This document shows, piece by piece, positions 10,267 through 22,786 of a stretch of DNA of 64,000 bases. The DNA comes from Nelumbo lutea (taxonomy: Eukaryota; Streptophyta; Magnoliopsida; Proteales; Nelumbonaceae): assembly GCA_022828595.1 (NCBI GenBank), contig JAKGHH010000004.1, positions 53,780,422-53,844,421 of the forward strand, written 5' to 3'. Each line of letters begins with the position of its first letter. The stretch's first letter is position 1. The translations under genes were made by a program, and so were the position numbers. Below the pieces are notes generated by a model. It saw only the letters and a program-made list of their open reading frames with translations. It was not told the DNA's origin and searched no databases.

Positions 10267-10325
<59 letters not shown>
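10267..10325. repeat. (TA)n microsatellite within the copia LTR
   Basis: About 29 TA units. Other copies of this LTR have only short AT tracts at the same place (for example 16605-16626, 62287-62315), so the tract has expanded in this copy. The TYR-ILE repeat it encodes in the reverse frame is meaningless. Confidence 0.95.
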
Positions 10326-10328
<3 letters not shown>

Positions 10329-10978
10329 GTTTGAAGAAAAAGGTTTGCAAAGTGTTTTAATTCCTAGATCCATCCGAGCAAAGAGTGCAACACTACACCT
10401 TGCAGCCGAGGGAGAGGTCCTCTCTTGTCAGGCAGTGTTTTATTATTAAGGGCTGAGAGGTTAAGTGTAAGACCATTTAGGGATGTTATACCTAATGGTA
10501 TAATCTCACATAAGACCATTGTCCTTGGGCCTTCATAGGATGGCTAGACTCAAGGACCATTTAGTGTAAATGTTGGGCCCATTGAGAGCCCATACTGATG
10601 GACTCAGGGGTTCATTGTGCTTAGTAGTGAATTCGGCCAAACTTTGTCACAGAAGCTAGGCTGAATCTATATGGGCTTTTTCTAAGGTTACTGTTGGGGT
10701 CCTACGCTATACAGAGAGAGCCAAATTGGCCATAAACTAAAAGGGGACGTGAGCCTACTTGCTTAATGGGCCTAAGGCCCATAATTAATTGGATTAATTA
10801 AGAAGTCACATGACAACTTAAGCAGTCATGTGACTTGGGCGAATTTGGGTATGGATATGGGCTTAGATCAACAATGGGATAAGAGGATAACTCTTATCCA
10901 CTTAAGGAGTCCAGATCCAAATAAAGATTTTGATTAAGAAGCTCCTAATTGGATTAGGAGAAGTTGATCTTTAAGGCT

Positions 10979-10986
10979 TATAAATA
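10979..10986 (+). promoter_or_regulatory. TATA box in CopA 5' LTR
   Basis: TATAAATA followed by GAGGAGGGCG. The block recurs in other copies (TATATAAAA at 17337-17345, TATAAAA at 25221-25227 and 26259-26265, inverse at 43467-43474 and 60272-60279). Confidence 0.6.
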
Positions 10987-11495
10987 GAGGAGGGCGAACT
11001 GCTCCAGACTTCACCTTTCTGCTCTTAGTTTTCTCCCTCTGCTTTTGCTGCCCAAACCCTAATTTGTTCTCCATCTGGTGACTAATCTTGATTAGTCTTG
11101 GTTTTTATTTTTGCAAGAAAAAACAGATTTGTATCATGCTCACATTCCTTGCTCGATCTAAGCTGTTGGATTGCAGTTCTTGCTGAAGGACTGTGTTGCT
11201 AAACCGACTTCAATTTAAGTTGTGCCATCTTCAATGGAAGCTGGTTTTGGTATCCTCTTTGGGCATGAACACCCACTTTGGGAGCTACTCATGTGGAATC
11301 CTTATTAGGTATTCTTCTCCCTTTCTTTTGGTTTTAGATCTAGTCCGATTCGGTGAAAGAAATGATCATTGAAAAATGTAGTTTTTCTAAAACTGGGAAT
11401 GCGATTCCGAGAAGGGTAAAAGAAATTTTTTGAAAATTTTCCCTACCATCTAGCATGGTTCAGCCATCCATATGATGGACTTCCCCTTTCTTTAG

Positions 11496-11508
11496 TGGTA
11501 TCAGAGCC
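11496..11508 (+). other. CopA primer-binding site (initiator Met-tRNA)
   Basis: TGGTATCAGAGCC one base after the 5' LTR end. Confidence 0.88.
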
Positions 11509-13327
11509 AAAGGTTCAATCTTGAACCAAAATTAAATCAGATCTAAAATAGACCCAAATTGGTAGAATTGTTCTACCCAATTTGTGTAGTTTGTAGCTTA
11601 CTGAGAAATCGATTCTTAGTTTTTGGGTGATTTGATATGAAATTAATTTTATATTATTATGCAATAATTTTAGAATTGTTTTATTGCTATTTCTTGATTT
11701 TTGGGCTGTTGGTGTGATGGAGATAGAATTCTTTATTGGCGCCAAGATTTGTGTACCCTGCGATTTATTCATTTGATTTTGGTCTGTAAATAATTTTTTT
11801 TTTATTTTTAGAAAAAATGTATTAAGATTTATTCTGATGTAATTAATAAAAGATTAGGGTTTTCTATTTTTTTATTTACATTGGAAGACTTGCTGGAGCG
11901 CATAGTGGAGAAGAAGAAATTTTGCAATATGCGATTAACGGTTTCTTGCAGGTTTGTAGTTTGTCCGGATCAGATTCAGTCCATCACACTTACAGCCCTA
12001 GATTATGTGTTTTGTTGTGATTGATTGTCAATATTCAGCTATTAATAATTTCAGATCAAAATCTTGAGAATTGTAACATGTTTTGAACACCAAACCCTAG
12101 GCTGAATTGACCTAGTTTGGTCCAAATTGGTTGGAATGAACCCATGGTTCAATGGGGTCTGATCTCAGCCCCATGGGTCACTTTTTAGGTGGATAAAATT
12201 TGGTTATGGGCCAAGGGTTTAATGGCCCATCACATGATACAATTCGGCCTTCTCTTGAAAAACCTAATTTTAAGTTAAAGCATCATTAGCCCAATTTCAG
12301 CATAATTGCTATATGGGCCGAACTACTTTTTGTGGTTTAACCCATATACCTAGATGATATTATTTGATAATTCATTGGCTTTAATGGGCTGACTGTGCGT
12401 TAACTTAAATTAATTAGGGTTTTGCAAGCTTCTGATTGATTGGATCAATTTGTGTTTATGTGAATGCTTGTGATGTGCTGAATGAGATTCGTACATGGAC
12501 CATAAGTGCTTGGTCCATGTTTAATCGTATGTGGCTCTTTGTGAATACCATGGCAGAATGCACATCATTGCCATAATGTCCACAAATCATTGGATGATCT
12601 CCCTTCTCAATGGGCCCCATGATCAATTTCCTCCCCAAGAGAAACCCGTAGAACCCTATCCCGTTTTGGGCCCATTTGAATATGACTTTATGAAAGTTAG
12701 TGGAAGCTACTTTGGTTTGATCTAAACCAAACTTAGGGACTATTTTAACTTGTTCCCTCTAGATTAATATAAGTGTAAGTGATAGGGAATATCATTTGAT
12801 GAACTCTCTAAAGGCCTTCCGTCATTAGCATGAAGACGGGCTGAATCGTTGGGTGGAGGTGCACCATAAAATTAGGCTATCCATTTGCTGGTTCACTCGG
12901 TTGGATTGCTTCATAAGACGATAGGTCATCATAAATCAATGTGGGAGATGTCTATCCTAAAATGGAAGACTCTTTCATGGTACCTTGGGGTCTATGATAT
13001 AACAGGTTAGCACTTACTAGACAGAAAAGTTTAACCTAAAATGACAATGAACCTTGTCTAATAGAGGCCAAAGGAAAACTCATTGGATGGGTGGATATGA
13101 TCATTCACATAAAGTGGTGGGGTTTTGCAACTGAAACAGTTGGCTCCATGCACCTATGTGATTTCCTACATTTTCAAAGACATGTACTGTGTCTCCGTCA
13201 CTAAGATAGGAGGGAAATCTCAAAGATGAATAAATGGAAATGGAGCATAGATAAAAAACCATTCTTTGATAGATAACATGAATCAATTTTTAGGTCGTGG
13301 ACTAGTATCTGTTGCCTTTTATCAGAA
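11509..13327 (+). other. CopA untranslated leader (about 1.8 kb)
   Basis: Long, AT-rich leader between the primer-binding site and gag. It is homologous to the reverse leaders of CopC (35304-36260 plus 42109-42911) and CopD (57935-59704), with similarity in blocks such as the one around 12350-12720. The short open frames in it are not conserved as proteins between copies by eye. Confidence 0.7.
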
Positions 13328-14139
13328 ATGGCAAATGGACAATTCACCAAATTGTTGGATGATAACAAACTTAAGGGACTCACTTATGTTGATTGGTATC
13401 GTAACCTTGATTTGGTTATAATGTCTAAGAAATTGGACAAGGTTGTTGAGAACCCTACTCTGGAACATCCGGGTGACAAGGCTTCTAGGGATCAAAGGAT
13501 AGAGTAGTAGGAATGGGAAGAGAAGAATTCTCTTGCCCGGTGTTTCATCATAGCATCTTTGGACAATCAGATCTAGAGACAGTTCGATAAGATCAAAGTG
13601 TCTTAAGACATTCTGGATAGTTTGAAGATAATGTGCAAGGAGAAGAATCGTTCTACCCGTCAAAAGGTCCTCAAGCTATTGATGACCACACAGATGACTA
13701 AGAGCCAACACGTACATGACCACACCATGAAAATGATGGGGTACATTAACAAACTAGAGGCTCTTGGTTCTCAGTTGGATGAAGACACTAAATCTGATGC
13801 CATCCTTAACTCTCTACCTCCCTCCTTAAATTAGTTTGTCATGAACTACAACATGAACAAGCTAAAGGTTAGCCTTTAGGAACTCAGCAATATTTTGTAG
13901 AGGGCGGAAGAACTGATTAAGAAAGACAAGCCAATAGGTATGCTTGTTGAAGGTGGCAAATCAGGCAAGAGAAAGAGGAAGGGCAAGAAGAGGAGATCTC
14001 AGAAGAAAGCAGGCAAGCCGAAAAAGCAAAAGAAGGACAAAGCATCGGATGCATGTCACTTTTGCAAATAGACCGGACCTGAAAGAGGAATTGTCCTCAA
14101 TATCTAGAATCCAAGAACAAAGAAGGTAATTTCAAATCT
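13328..14139 (+). pseudogene. gag: CopA gag, broken
   Basis: ATG at 13328 opens MANGQFTKLLDDNKLKG, a copia-type gag that would form the virus-like particle. Stops occur from about 13508 onward (GAG-TAG after RIE, others near 13575, 13605, 13832, 13880 and 13898). The basic tract GKRKRKGKKRRSQKK leads to a degraded zinc knuckle near 14052-14092: DACHFCK, then a stop and TGPERG, so the His and last Cys are lost. A frameshift near 14135 separates it from protease. Confidence 0.82.
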
Positions 14140-15580
14140 CTTGTCATAGAGACCAATATGTTGGTTACTTTTGCACCCTGGTGTATAGACTCCAAGGCTT
14201 CTACTCATACATGTAACACATTGCAGGGGTTCAAAGAAAGCAGAAGGCTTAGTGATGACGAGGTGATCCTTTACTTGGGGACTTATACAATTGTTGCAGC
14301 TACAACCATAGGAACTGTAGATTTAATTTTTAAAGAAGTCATTGTGAGACTTAAAGATTGTCTTTATGTACCATCACTAAGAAGAAATTTGATTTCTATT
14401 TCAAAACTTTGCAAAGATGGTTATTCTATTCTATTTAGAGATGTGATTATTATTAAATCGAATAACAAATTCCTTACTTATGGACAACTTGAGAATGGTC
14501 TCTATGTCCTTTGTTCTTCACTAGAAACAAACATAACTAAAACTACATAAAAAATTATCCCCAAGAAAAGAACACGTGATACGGTTAATCTCACATGCCT
14601 GTGGCATTACCGACTTGACTATATCAACATAGATCGTATCACAAGATTGGTAAAGGATAGTCCTTTGGATTTTATAATTATAAAATATTTTCCAACTTGT
14701 GAACCTTGCCTCAGGGTAAAATGATGAAACGACCATTTGTGGGAAAGCCTGAAAGATCTATGGGCACACTTGACCTGATACATACTGATGTATGTGGTCC
14801 AATGAATGTTAGGATATACAACCAGCACTTTTATTTCATAGCTTTCATCGATGATTACTCTCGGTATAGTTATGTGTACCTAATGAGACATAAGTCCAAA
14901 TCCTTTGAAAAGTTCAAGTAGTTCAGACAAGAAGTCGAGAAATAGTTGGGGAGATAGATCAAGGCCCTTTGATCAAATTGAGGAGGCGAATATCTCTCCG
15001 ATGAACTCAAGGACTACCTAAAGGACAATGGATTATATCATAGTTCTCTCCTCCTGCTACACCACAAATAAACAGTGTGTTGGAGAGGAGAAACTGGACT
15101 TTATTAGATATGGTCCGATCACTTCTTGTCTACTCAGAACTACCTATATCCTTTTGGGAATACACATTGGAGACTACTATATACATGCTGAACCAAGTTT
15201 CAACCAAATCCACTCCTAAGACTCCCTATGAGTTATGGACCGGTAAGAAACCAAGTGTAAGACACTTGAAGATTTGGGGTTGTCTGGAACATGTTAAAAG
15301 AACAAGTGCTGACAAATTGGAATTCAAGACCAGTCGTGCCTATTTGTAGGCTACCCCAAAGGCTCTATAGGATACCTTTTTTATGACCCAAGAGAGCAAA
15401 AAGTATTGTTTAATCGAAATGCCTACTTCTTAGAAGAAGATTACATCTTAGACAATCATTGTCTGGAAATTGTTCTTGATGAGGAGAGCTCAAGAGTAGT
15501 GGGAGGTGTCCCATAGGTTCCAGATAATACCCAAGTTAGAAGATCTGCCTGGGTATCTAGACCTCCAGTTCGTTATTGCT
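14140..15580 (+). pseudogene. pol: CopA protease, GAG-pre-integrase and integrase, broken
   Basis: The protease motif reads CIDSKASTHTC near 14182-14214, where a DSGAS-like motif is expected, so it is altered. Next come the pre-integrase region (LWHYRLDYINIDRITRLVK, CEPCL) and the integrase core with LDLIHTDVCGPM and FIDDYSRYSYVYLMRH. Frameshifts occur around 14716 and after 14990, with several stops (for example 14548, 14919, 14944). The integrase C-terminal part (ELWTGKKPSVRHLKIWGC) spans about 15220-15350, and PREQKVLF-type RT-proximal sequence follows near 15385. Confidence 0.82.
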
Positions 15581-15969
15581 ATAATCAAGAAAGTTGCTTG
15601 ATGGAAGCCACAATCAGAGAGAAAGATCCCATGACTTACACAAAAGCTATATTAAACAAAAATTCCTTGAAGTGAGTAGATGCCATGAGAGGAGATGGAC
15701 TCAATGGAAACCAATGGAGTTTGGAATCTCATAGACCCACCCCTTGGGGTGAAAGCAATTGGTTGCAAATGGATCTACAAGAGGAAGAAGGGCCTCAATG
15801 GGAAGGTTGAGACCTACAAAGCTCATTTTGTAGTGAAAAGGTACACTTAGAAAGAGGGAATCGATTTTGAGGAAACCTTTTCGCCAGTAGGCATGCTTAA
15901 ATCTATATGGATCTTGCTAGTTGTAGTAGTACACTATGACTATGAGATTTGGCATATGGATGTCAAAAC
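15581..15969 (+). pseudogene. pol: CopA reverse transcriptase, 5' part only
   Basis: RT begins with the copia segments GVKAIGCKWIYKRKK, KEGIDFEETFSPVGMLKSI and YEIWHMDVKT, the last holding the first catalytic Asp. The sequence then jumps at 15970 to the LTR start TGTCAGACAATG. The YVDD box, the thumb and RNase H are absent. Stops are present in the retained part. This copy cannot make RT. Confidence 0.85.
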
Positions 15970-17810
15970 TGTCAGACAATGTATGCCCTTAGCTCCTATC
16001 AGATTGATGTACTTTTGACATTTATTGTAAATGAATAAAGTACACAATTGATTCATGTTAGTATGGTGTGTTTCTTTGTAGTACCCTTAAACTAGACACT
16101 AATGAGACTCGTGATAATTTAGAATCTTCACAACCATTGGATAGACCTGGGGAGGTTTATCCTATCAAAGCTAACACTAATATGTTGCCAAGTTGATTGG
16201 GGTGGCTTGTCTCAGTTGCTAGGGTGACGCCTGAAGCACATGTATTGTGATTTTTCTTGAAACCTTGAACCAGACTATTTTCTAGTTATGCTTTGGAACT
16301 TGGAGACAGATGGACAAAAGTGAAAAGTTACACCTGACCCCTAGACTCTATTATGGTACTGCACTAGGTGTTATATTTTGGGCTGTCTTTTAACATGCCA
16401 ATCAGTGAGATCCTTAGAGTAGGCAAAACCTGGGTATGTTGGGGCAGTATGAGAATTCACCTGAGTGGATGATCATAGTGCCAGGATCAGCACCTTTGTC
16501 GAACAAAGTGAATGATTGGGGAATGCACTCTCTCTGATGGAAACCTAAGCTGCCGGTAGTTGATTTCAGACTTGTTGAGATTTGTTTTTGAAAAATATAT
16601 TTATATAGAGATATACATATATATTATGGTTTCACAAAATGTTTACAAAAAGGTTTTAATTCCTGGGATCCATGTGAGTGGAGAGTGTGACACTGTACCT
16701 TGCAGCCGAGGGAGAGGTCATCTCTTGTCAGGTAGTGTTTGATCATTATGGGCTAAGAGGTTAAGTGTAAGACCATTTAGGACTTTTTACTTGGTGGGAT
16801 AATTTCACATCTGCCCATAGTCCTTGGGCCTTCATAAGATGGCTAGACCCAAGGACCATTTAGTGTAAATGTTGGGCCCATTAAGAGCCCCTACTGATGG
16901 AGTCAGAGGGTTCACTGTATTCAGTAATGAATTCGGCCATGCCTTGTATCAGAGGCTAGGCTGAACCCTTGTGGCTTATGTGGAGATGAATGATAGGGTC
17001 CCATGCCATACAAAGAGAGCTAAGCTAGCCCTTTAACCCATGTGGCTTAAAGGGAAATGCTTGAAAGCTTAATGGGCCTAAAGCCCAATTCAAATTGGGC
17101 TTAATTTGATTAATTAAATAAGGGGGCGAATTTGGGTATGGATCAACAGATAAGGATAAGAGGATGACTCTTATCCACTTAAAGAGTCTGGATCCAAATA
17201 AAGATTTGGATTAGAAAACTTCAAAATGGATTAGGAGAAGCTAATCTTGATCTGCAGATAAGATAATATATAAGCCTTATCACTTAAAGAATTTAGAAAA
17301 CTTCAAATTGGATTATGAGGTTAACTCTTTAAGGATTATATAAAAGGAGGAGGGCGAACTAGAAAAAGGTTTCTGTTTGATCTCTAGTTCTTGGAGTGAT
17401 CAAGATTGGATTTTGATATTGCTTCTTGGTGGAATAAACAATCTTGAAGCTATGCTTATATCCCTGTGTGATTTTTGTTGAAGAATTGGGGTTCTTGCTA
17501 AAGAATCTCCTTGCTGATCCCGCCTCACCCTAAGTTGTTTTATCTTCAGCGGAGGAAGGATTTGGTAACCTCTTTGGGTGTGAACACCTACATTGGGAGG
17601 AGATTTTTTGCATAGATTCCGTATCAGGTATTCCTCTTCCTAATCTTGGTTTTAGATTTGGTCTAATTTGTTTCAAGAATGAACCTTGAAAAATTCAGTT
17701 TTTCTAAATAAGGGAATATGATTCCTGAAAGAGAGAAAGAAATTTTTGAAATTTCGCCCAACCACCTTGCATAGTTTGGCCATCCATATGATAAATCTCC
17801 CTTCCCTTCA
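15970..17810 (+). repeat. CopA 3' LTR
   Basis: Starts TGTCAGACAATG and ends CTTCCCTTCA. Aligns along its length with the 5' LTR. TATA box at 17337-17345. It lacks a polypurine tract on its left because the preceding internal sequence is deleted. Confidence 0.87.
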
Positions 17811-17875
17811 AAAATCACATTCTTGAACGAAGATCTTATTGAAAATATATACATGCAGTAACCGCAAGGCTTTAT

Positions 17876-19109
17876 TGTCTCGCCCAAAATTATTACCCTT
17901 AGCTAAGCAGTCATTAAAGCGTAGCTTTAGGTGTCGAATCCACAGAGAAGTTGATTAAACCAACAAATTGAGTTATCGCTAAGAGTGAATAACCTAGAGA
18001 AAATGCTTTTCAAAAAATAAAAAGAAGAGCAATAATATTTGAATAAAAGTAACGATGATTAAAGGATGAAAAGTAGTTTGTGATGAGCAAGGCTTCGAGA
18101 TTCACTTGATTGATTTGCTTAACTGCTCTCGACTTTGATTCCTATTTATTACTCAATTGCAAGTTTCATGTCCCAAATAAACAATCGGAAAATATAACTT
18201 TGAAACCAATGATAAGAACAAAAGTATTTGTTCTGAGAGAATTAATTTTTGATAAAGAACAGAATGATCTATTCTTACAAACTACCCAAGAACGACAACA
18301 TATCAAATTGACAGTATTACAGTCAAGGATCAACTCATAAAATAAATCTACCTAGTCAATTATTTTCTAACAAATTGCACATAAAAAGGGCATGACTATT
18401 CTTATATGGAAATTGAAGAATATAACTTTAGAGTTTATCAAAATAATAAAAGAAATCTCTCAAGAACAAAATTAAACATTAAAATCTCTCAAGGAATCAA
18501 AGTAAAATAACAAGTAAAACTCATCGATCAAGATCCTCCCTAGACTTGTTGAAGCTTTAGTCATGGTTGTACACCATTCTCCCCTCTTCTCTTCAGTGAA
18601 ATATTGAGAAAATAATGTCAAAATAACCTCTGCAAGTCATCCCCCTTTTTGGTCAGATTTTTCCTTTTCATTGTGCTATGTGGCTCCTCAATCTGCTCAG
18701 CCCAAATCCGCATATTGTCCCCCAATTTTTGCTTAGATAGAGATTGATTTAGAGGAAGTTATCAACAGTTCATTTGTAGCTCTATCTCTTAGATATCCAT
18801 AATTTCAAGAATCATTGAATTTTGACATATGTAGAGAAAGATATTCCCAAAATACCGAACCCTATTCAGACTGATGTGGCAAACGCATCAGCACTCATAC
18901 TTGGGTCATGGAACTTGGGCTTGGGTTTCTTGAACCTTTGTTTGGGCTTTCCTGCATTCAATTATTAATTCTTTCAACATAAAAATTGCAAAAATAATAA
19001 AATTAACATTTATAAAAATTATTATGAAAAAATATCACTTTTAAACTCTTTATTTTACAAATGTCAATTGTTCAACACACTTTAGATATACATTTTCATG
19101 CTTTCGTCA
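17876..19109 (-). repeat. G2 3' LTR (1,234 bp)
   Basis: On the reverse strand it starts TGACGAAAGCATG right after a polypurine tract and ends GGGCGAGACA. The part at 17876-18650 matches 28329-29100 closely, confirming an LTR pair. No target duplication can be tested because the other end is truncated. Confidence 0.85.
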
Positions 19110-20530
19110 CAACCCCCAACCATCTTATTGCTAGTCCCTAGAATTTTAAGTGTAAATAAAAAGACAAAGCATGATGATTAGCTTAAACAGAAGTCCAATA
19201 AAACCCCCTAGGCATTTCAAACAAAAAGGTCGAAAAAAGATCACAAATGCTATCAAGATTACTTCAATTATAACTTCCAAAAGTGAATGTGTATGAACTA
19301 AGCAAAACCTTCATACCACAAACCGCAACACATATAGCCTTGAGAATTAATCAAAGTAAAAGCCTCAACTCCATATACTCACAGGTAAGCTATTTTAAGG
19401 CAAGGGATTTCTCTCATGGAGTTGGAAATCAGATAATCACTCAAAGAAAATGCCAAATTTATGAAAAAACAAAGAAATGATCATTGATCAGAATATAGGA
19501 AAGTTAGCTATTTAGAACTCCACCATTCTTACCACTAACCAGTATTAGGATTTCGATCAGTCAAATATGAAAGCAATACAAATAGAAATCGAGCGTAGTT
19601 AGAAAGATTGCTCCCCAAGAAAAAACATTTTTCTTTTGAATTGATGGAAGTCTTTATTGTACTGAGCCTTTTTCTTCAAAATTTTTTTCTTCTTTTTTTT
19701 CATTTTTTTTCTCCTCTTTTTTTTTTGATAATGCAAAATAGTGAAAGTGTAGAGTTTCTCACATAACTAATATTACACATGTTATTCCAAAGGCTTCACA
19801 TAACATAACATGAACTAGCTCCCTCTCTCTTTTTTTTGGAAATTAACTAATATCATCCTTCAGCTTATCATCCAAACATTCCCAAACTAAGTAATGTCAT
19901 TCTAAACAGCAACTAACCGATTCAACAGATCAATGAAAGTTCATAAGTTGTTTCCTCAACTCTCTACTCACTCACAAAAGTTGTGTGAATCTAGAAAAAT
20001 GTGTGTTTAAACATGACAATTCTCCTAGCAATATATATTGAACATCCATCTAACCACAAAGCTTATTATTGTGCACAAAAAGTTTTTAGAAGTTATTCTT
20101 TGATAATCAAGATAGAAAATTGACTTAAACCAAACAATTTTGAAATCATACCTAGATAGAAGAGCAGAAAATCCAATCTAAGATTCTCAAGCATGCAATG
20201 CAAATTTATTCACACAAAATTATCAGAATAAAAACAATAAGTAAAGTGTTGGTTGTATCTCTTTCACACAAGAAGAATGTATATAAAAAAAGTGTGCATA
20301 TTATGTGCATGCAATGCTACCACCCCCAATCTAAATGAGATAGTGTCTTCACTAGCATAAAAATAAAATAAATAGCACAACAAAGGGTAGGGGTCACCTG
20401 ATTGATGGACTGAGACTAGACCTGCAAATTTATCAACTAGAAGAAGGAAACATAAATAACTAATAAAAGAAAACAAAACAAATAAAAGAAAAGAAAGATA
20501 AAAATGGTAGTGCAGAAAGATAGAACCTGA
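19110..20530 (-). other. G2 polypurine tract and 3' untranslated region
   Basis: The tract GGTTGGGGGTTG (reverse strand, 19110-19121) adjoins the 3' LTR. The remaining 1.4 kb is AT-rich, with T-rich runs around 19680-19730, and shows no convincing coding sequence. Confidence 0.65.
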
Positions 20531-20848
20531 TTAAGCATTGTAGACCGGAGCTACAAGAGTGATCTTCTCAGGTTGGTCTACCCTCTCCATGTAATACTTC
20601 AACTGTTGTCCATTAACTCAAAGAACTCTCTCCTTTCAGACATGATATGTTCCAAAACAATACCTGGTCCCAAAAATGCAAGTTTCAATCCTTCAAGGAG
20701 TGGGGATACCTTTATTTTCGGGGTCTCCATAGAAGACAACTTCGGTTGTTCTTTTTCATGCAAAAACTTCTCAAAGCGTGGTTGCCAAAACTTCTTTTGC
20801 TTATCCTACATGTCATTAGAAATAGAGGAAACATTAGAGACAACATTA
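20531..20848 (-). pseudogene. G2 remnant of the protease-RT spacer and terminal coding segment
   Basis: On the reverse strand this encodes KFLHEKEQPKLSSMETPKIK and then LLEGLKLAFLGPG, the hydrophobic stretch that normally sits just before RT in OTA elements (compare LPDHLKYAHLGEK in G4). Instead of RT it runs within about 150 bases to a short C-terminal segment (ERVDQPEKITLVAPVYNA, stop at 20531-20533). This is the deletion junction that removes RT, RNase H and integrase. The function of the terminal segment is unknown. Confidence 0.6.
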
Positions 20849-22786
20849 TGAAAGGATGGTAGGATCCATCGTATCGACGCCATAAAGATTGTGGAATGGG
20901 TGGGCGAATTTCAGAAAACTTCCTACCTTCTTCCAACTGGGAATCGTATTCCCTAATTTAAGAATACAATATTTAAGGATCCTACTTGAACCATAATCGA
21001 ACCAGATCTAAACCAAAGACAAGGGAAGGATTATACCTGATCCAGAGAAGTAGTATCTCCAAAAGTTGGTGTTCATGCCCAAAGAGGACACCAAGATCAT
21101 CTCCTGCTGAAGATGACACAACAATAGCTGAAACGGAACCAGCAGAGTGCGTCCTACACACTGAGTCCTTCGCAAGAACCCTCTGGAAACTCTTAGCACC
21201 AAACTTTTTAGTCTTTTCTGCAAAACTGATGTCAAGAATTGATTTCTTGATCTCTTTCTTCTTCAAAGATTGAATCTTGTCAGAAAGAATGGTGGCGGCT
21301 GGAGGAGAACTCCTGAAGTGAAGATGGCTGAAATCGCTTCTCTTCTCTCTAGAGTGTGTATGAGATCCAATCTCAATTTGTAGGATGTTTTTCTTGCACA
21401 CAAACACTAGGTTCGAATTCTAATTATTTTCTCTTAAGGTTTCTCCTCTTTTCTTCTTAATTAAGAAACCTCCTAAGGAGGAGTTATCCCAATCCAAATC
21501 AGTATTTGGATAGGGGATGATCTTAATCCTATCTGATTAGGTTAGCTTACTCCTAATCATATCAGAAGGTTACCAAATTCAAATCTGATTTGAATATGGT
21601 CTCCCAGAGTGGATAAGGTTAAAGGCCCAATCCTTTTGCTAATTTTAATCCCAGATCCGCCCCATAGATGGGTGATCATATCAGCCCAGCTCAAAATGGG
21701 CTTTTGGCCCATTAAGTGTTCAGTGCTTAACTAGTTTCCAATCTGCTAGCCAGTTGGGCTTCTTTGTATAGCATGGGACCCAAGCATTGATTTACACACC
21801 AGCCACATGGGTTCGGCTCAGCCTTTATTACAAGGCCTAGCCGAATTCACTGAAAAGCTCAATGAACCCCTGAGCCCATCACATGGATCCTATGGGCCCA
21901 ACACTTACACTAAGTGGTCCCTGGGCCAAGCCATCTTATAAAAACCCAGGGACTGTGGGCAGGTGCAAGATTAGCCCATCAGGTACTATCCTAAATGGCC
22001 TTACACTTAACCTCTCAGCCTATAATGATCAAGCACTGCCCGACAAGAGACGACCTCTCCCTCAGTTGCAAGGAACCGTGCTGCACTCTCCAATCACATG
22101 GATCCCGGGAATTAAAACCATTTGCAAACATTTTGAAATCGTACATATATATATATATATAATTTTGCAAAACAAAATTCCAACGATTGAAATCAACTGT
22201 CGGCAGTTTGGTTTCCATCAGAGAGAGTGCATTCCCGATCATTACCTTTGTCTGACAAAGAGGCTGATCCTCACACTATGATCACCCTCTCAGATGAATT
22301 CTCAGACTGCCCCAACATGCCCAGGTTTTGACCCCCGCTAAGGATCTCATTGATTAGCATATCAAAGACAGCCCGATCCGACACCTAGTGAAGTATCATA
22401 ATCGAGTCTAGGGGTCAGGTGTAACTATCTTGTTTTTTCCATCTGCCTCCAAGGTCCAGGGCAATACTGGAAATCTGGTTCGGTTCAAGGATTCGAGTAA
22501 TCCCATACTGCATGTGCCTTGGGTCTTACCTTGGTGGCCAAGACAGGCCATCCCAACACTTGGTGGAACACTAGTATCAACCTTGGTAGGATGAATCTCC
22601 CCAGACTCAACCAATGGCTGTGAACATTTAAAACTAACACGAGTCTCAATAAGTGTCTAGTTTTAGGGTCTTACACAGAATTATACCAAACAACATGAAT
22701 CAAACATGCACTTTAATTTATATCCACTAAATAACAAAAGTATATCAAATCCAATTGAAGCTAAGGGCATACAAAACTGTCCAACA
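20849..22786 (-). mobile_element. Nested copia solo LTR, reverse (1,938 bp)
   Basis: A complete LTR of the CopA family in reverse orientation. Its + strand ends are TGAAAGGATGG and CTGTCCAACA. No internal sequence accompanies it. It interrupts G2 coding sequence and is flanked by ATTA on both sides (20845-20848 and 22787-22790), a 4-bp match where 5 bp is usual. Best explained as insertion of a full element followed by LTR-LTR recombination. Confidence 0.82.

Larger units (their letters stand above)
9621..11494 (+). repeat. CopA 5' LTR
   Basis: Begins TGTTAGATAGTG and ends just before the primer-binding site, where the usual final CA is degraded to TA. TATA box at 10979-10986 (TATAAATA) before GAGGAGGGCG. 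Contains a long TA tract at 10267-10325. It aligns throughout with 15970-17810 and, inverted, with 20849-22786 and 59725-61660. Confidence 0.88.
9621..17810 (+). mobile_element. CopA: Ty1/copia element with truncated pol
   Basis: Two LTRs of about 1.85 kb (9621-11494, 15970-17810) enclose a Met-tRNA primer-binding site, a long leader, gag, protease, integrase and the start of RT. The internal region stops inside RT and abuts the 3' LTR with no RNase H and no polypurine tract, so at least 1 kb is missing. No matching 5-bp target duplication is seen (AGAAA on the left, AAAAT on the right). That suggests recombination between copies rather than a simple insertion. Lineage is probably Tork/Angela-like from LTR length and gag style (low confidence). 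Confidence 0.85.

Noticed and set aside
10141..10350. Reverse open frame with a long Tyr-Ile repeat
   Set aside because: Translation of the TA microsatellite.
12531..12725. 64-residue open frame in the CopA leader
   Set aside because: The homologous leader DNA in CopC (near 36000) and CopD (near 58650) does not preserve the frame; treated as conserved non-coding leader.
18110..18340. Possible host gene in the G2 LTR region
   Set aside because: The same DNA recurs at 28560-28780 as the paired LTR with different frame breaks, so it is LTR sequence.
20982..21407. 141-residue reverse frame in the solo LTR
   Set aside because: Located in the transcribed part of the LTR and not preserved in the other LTR copies; no domain.
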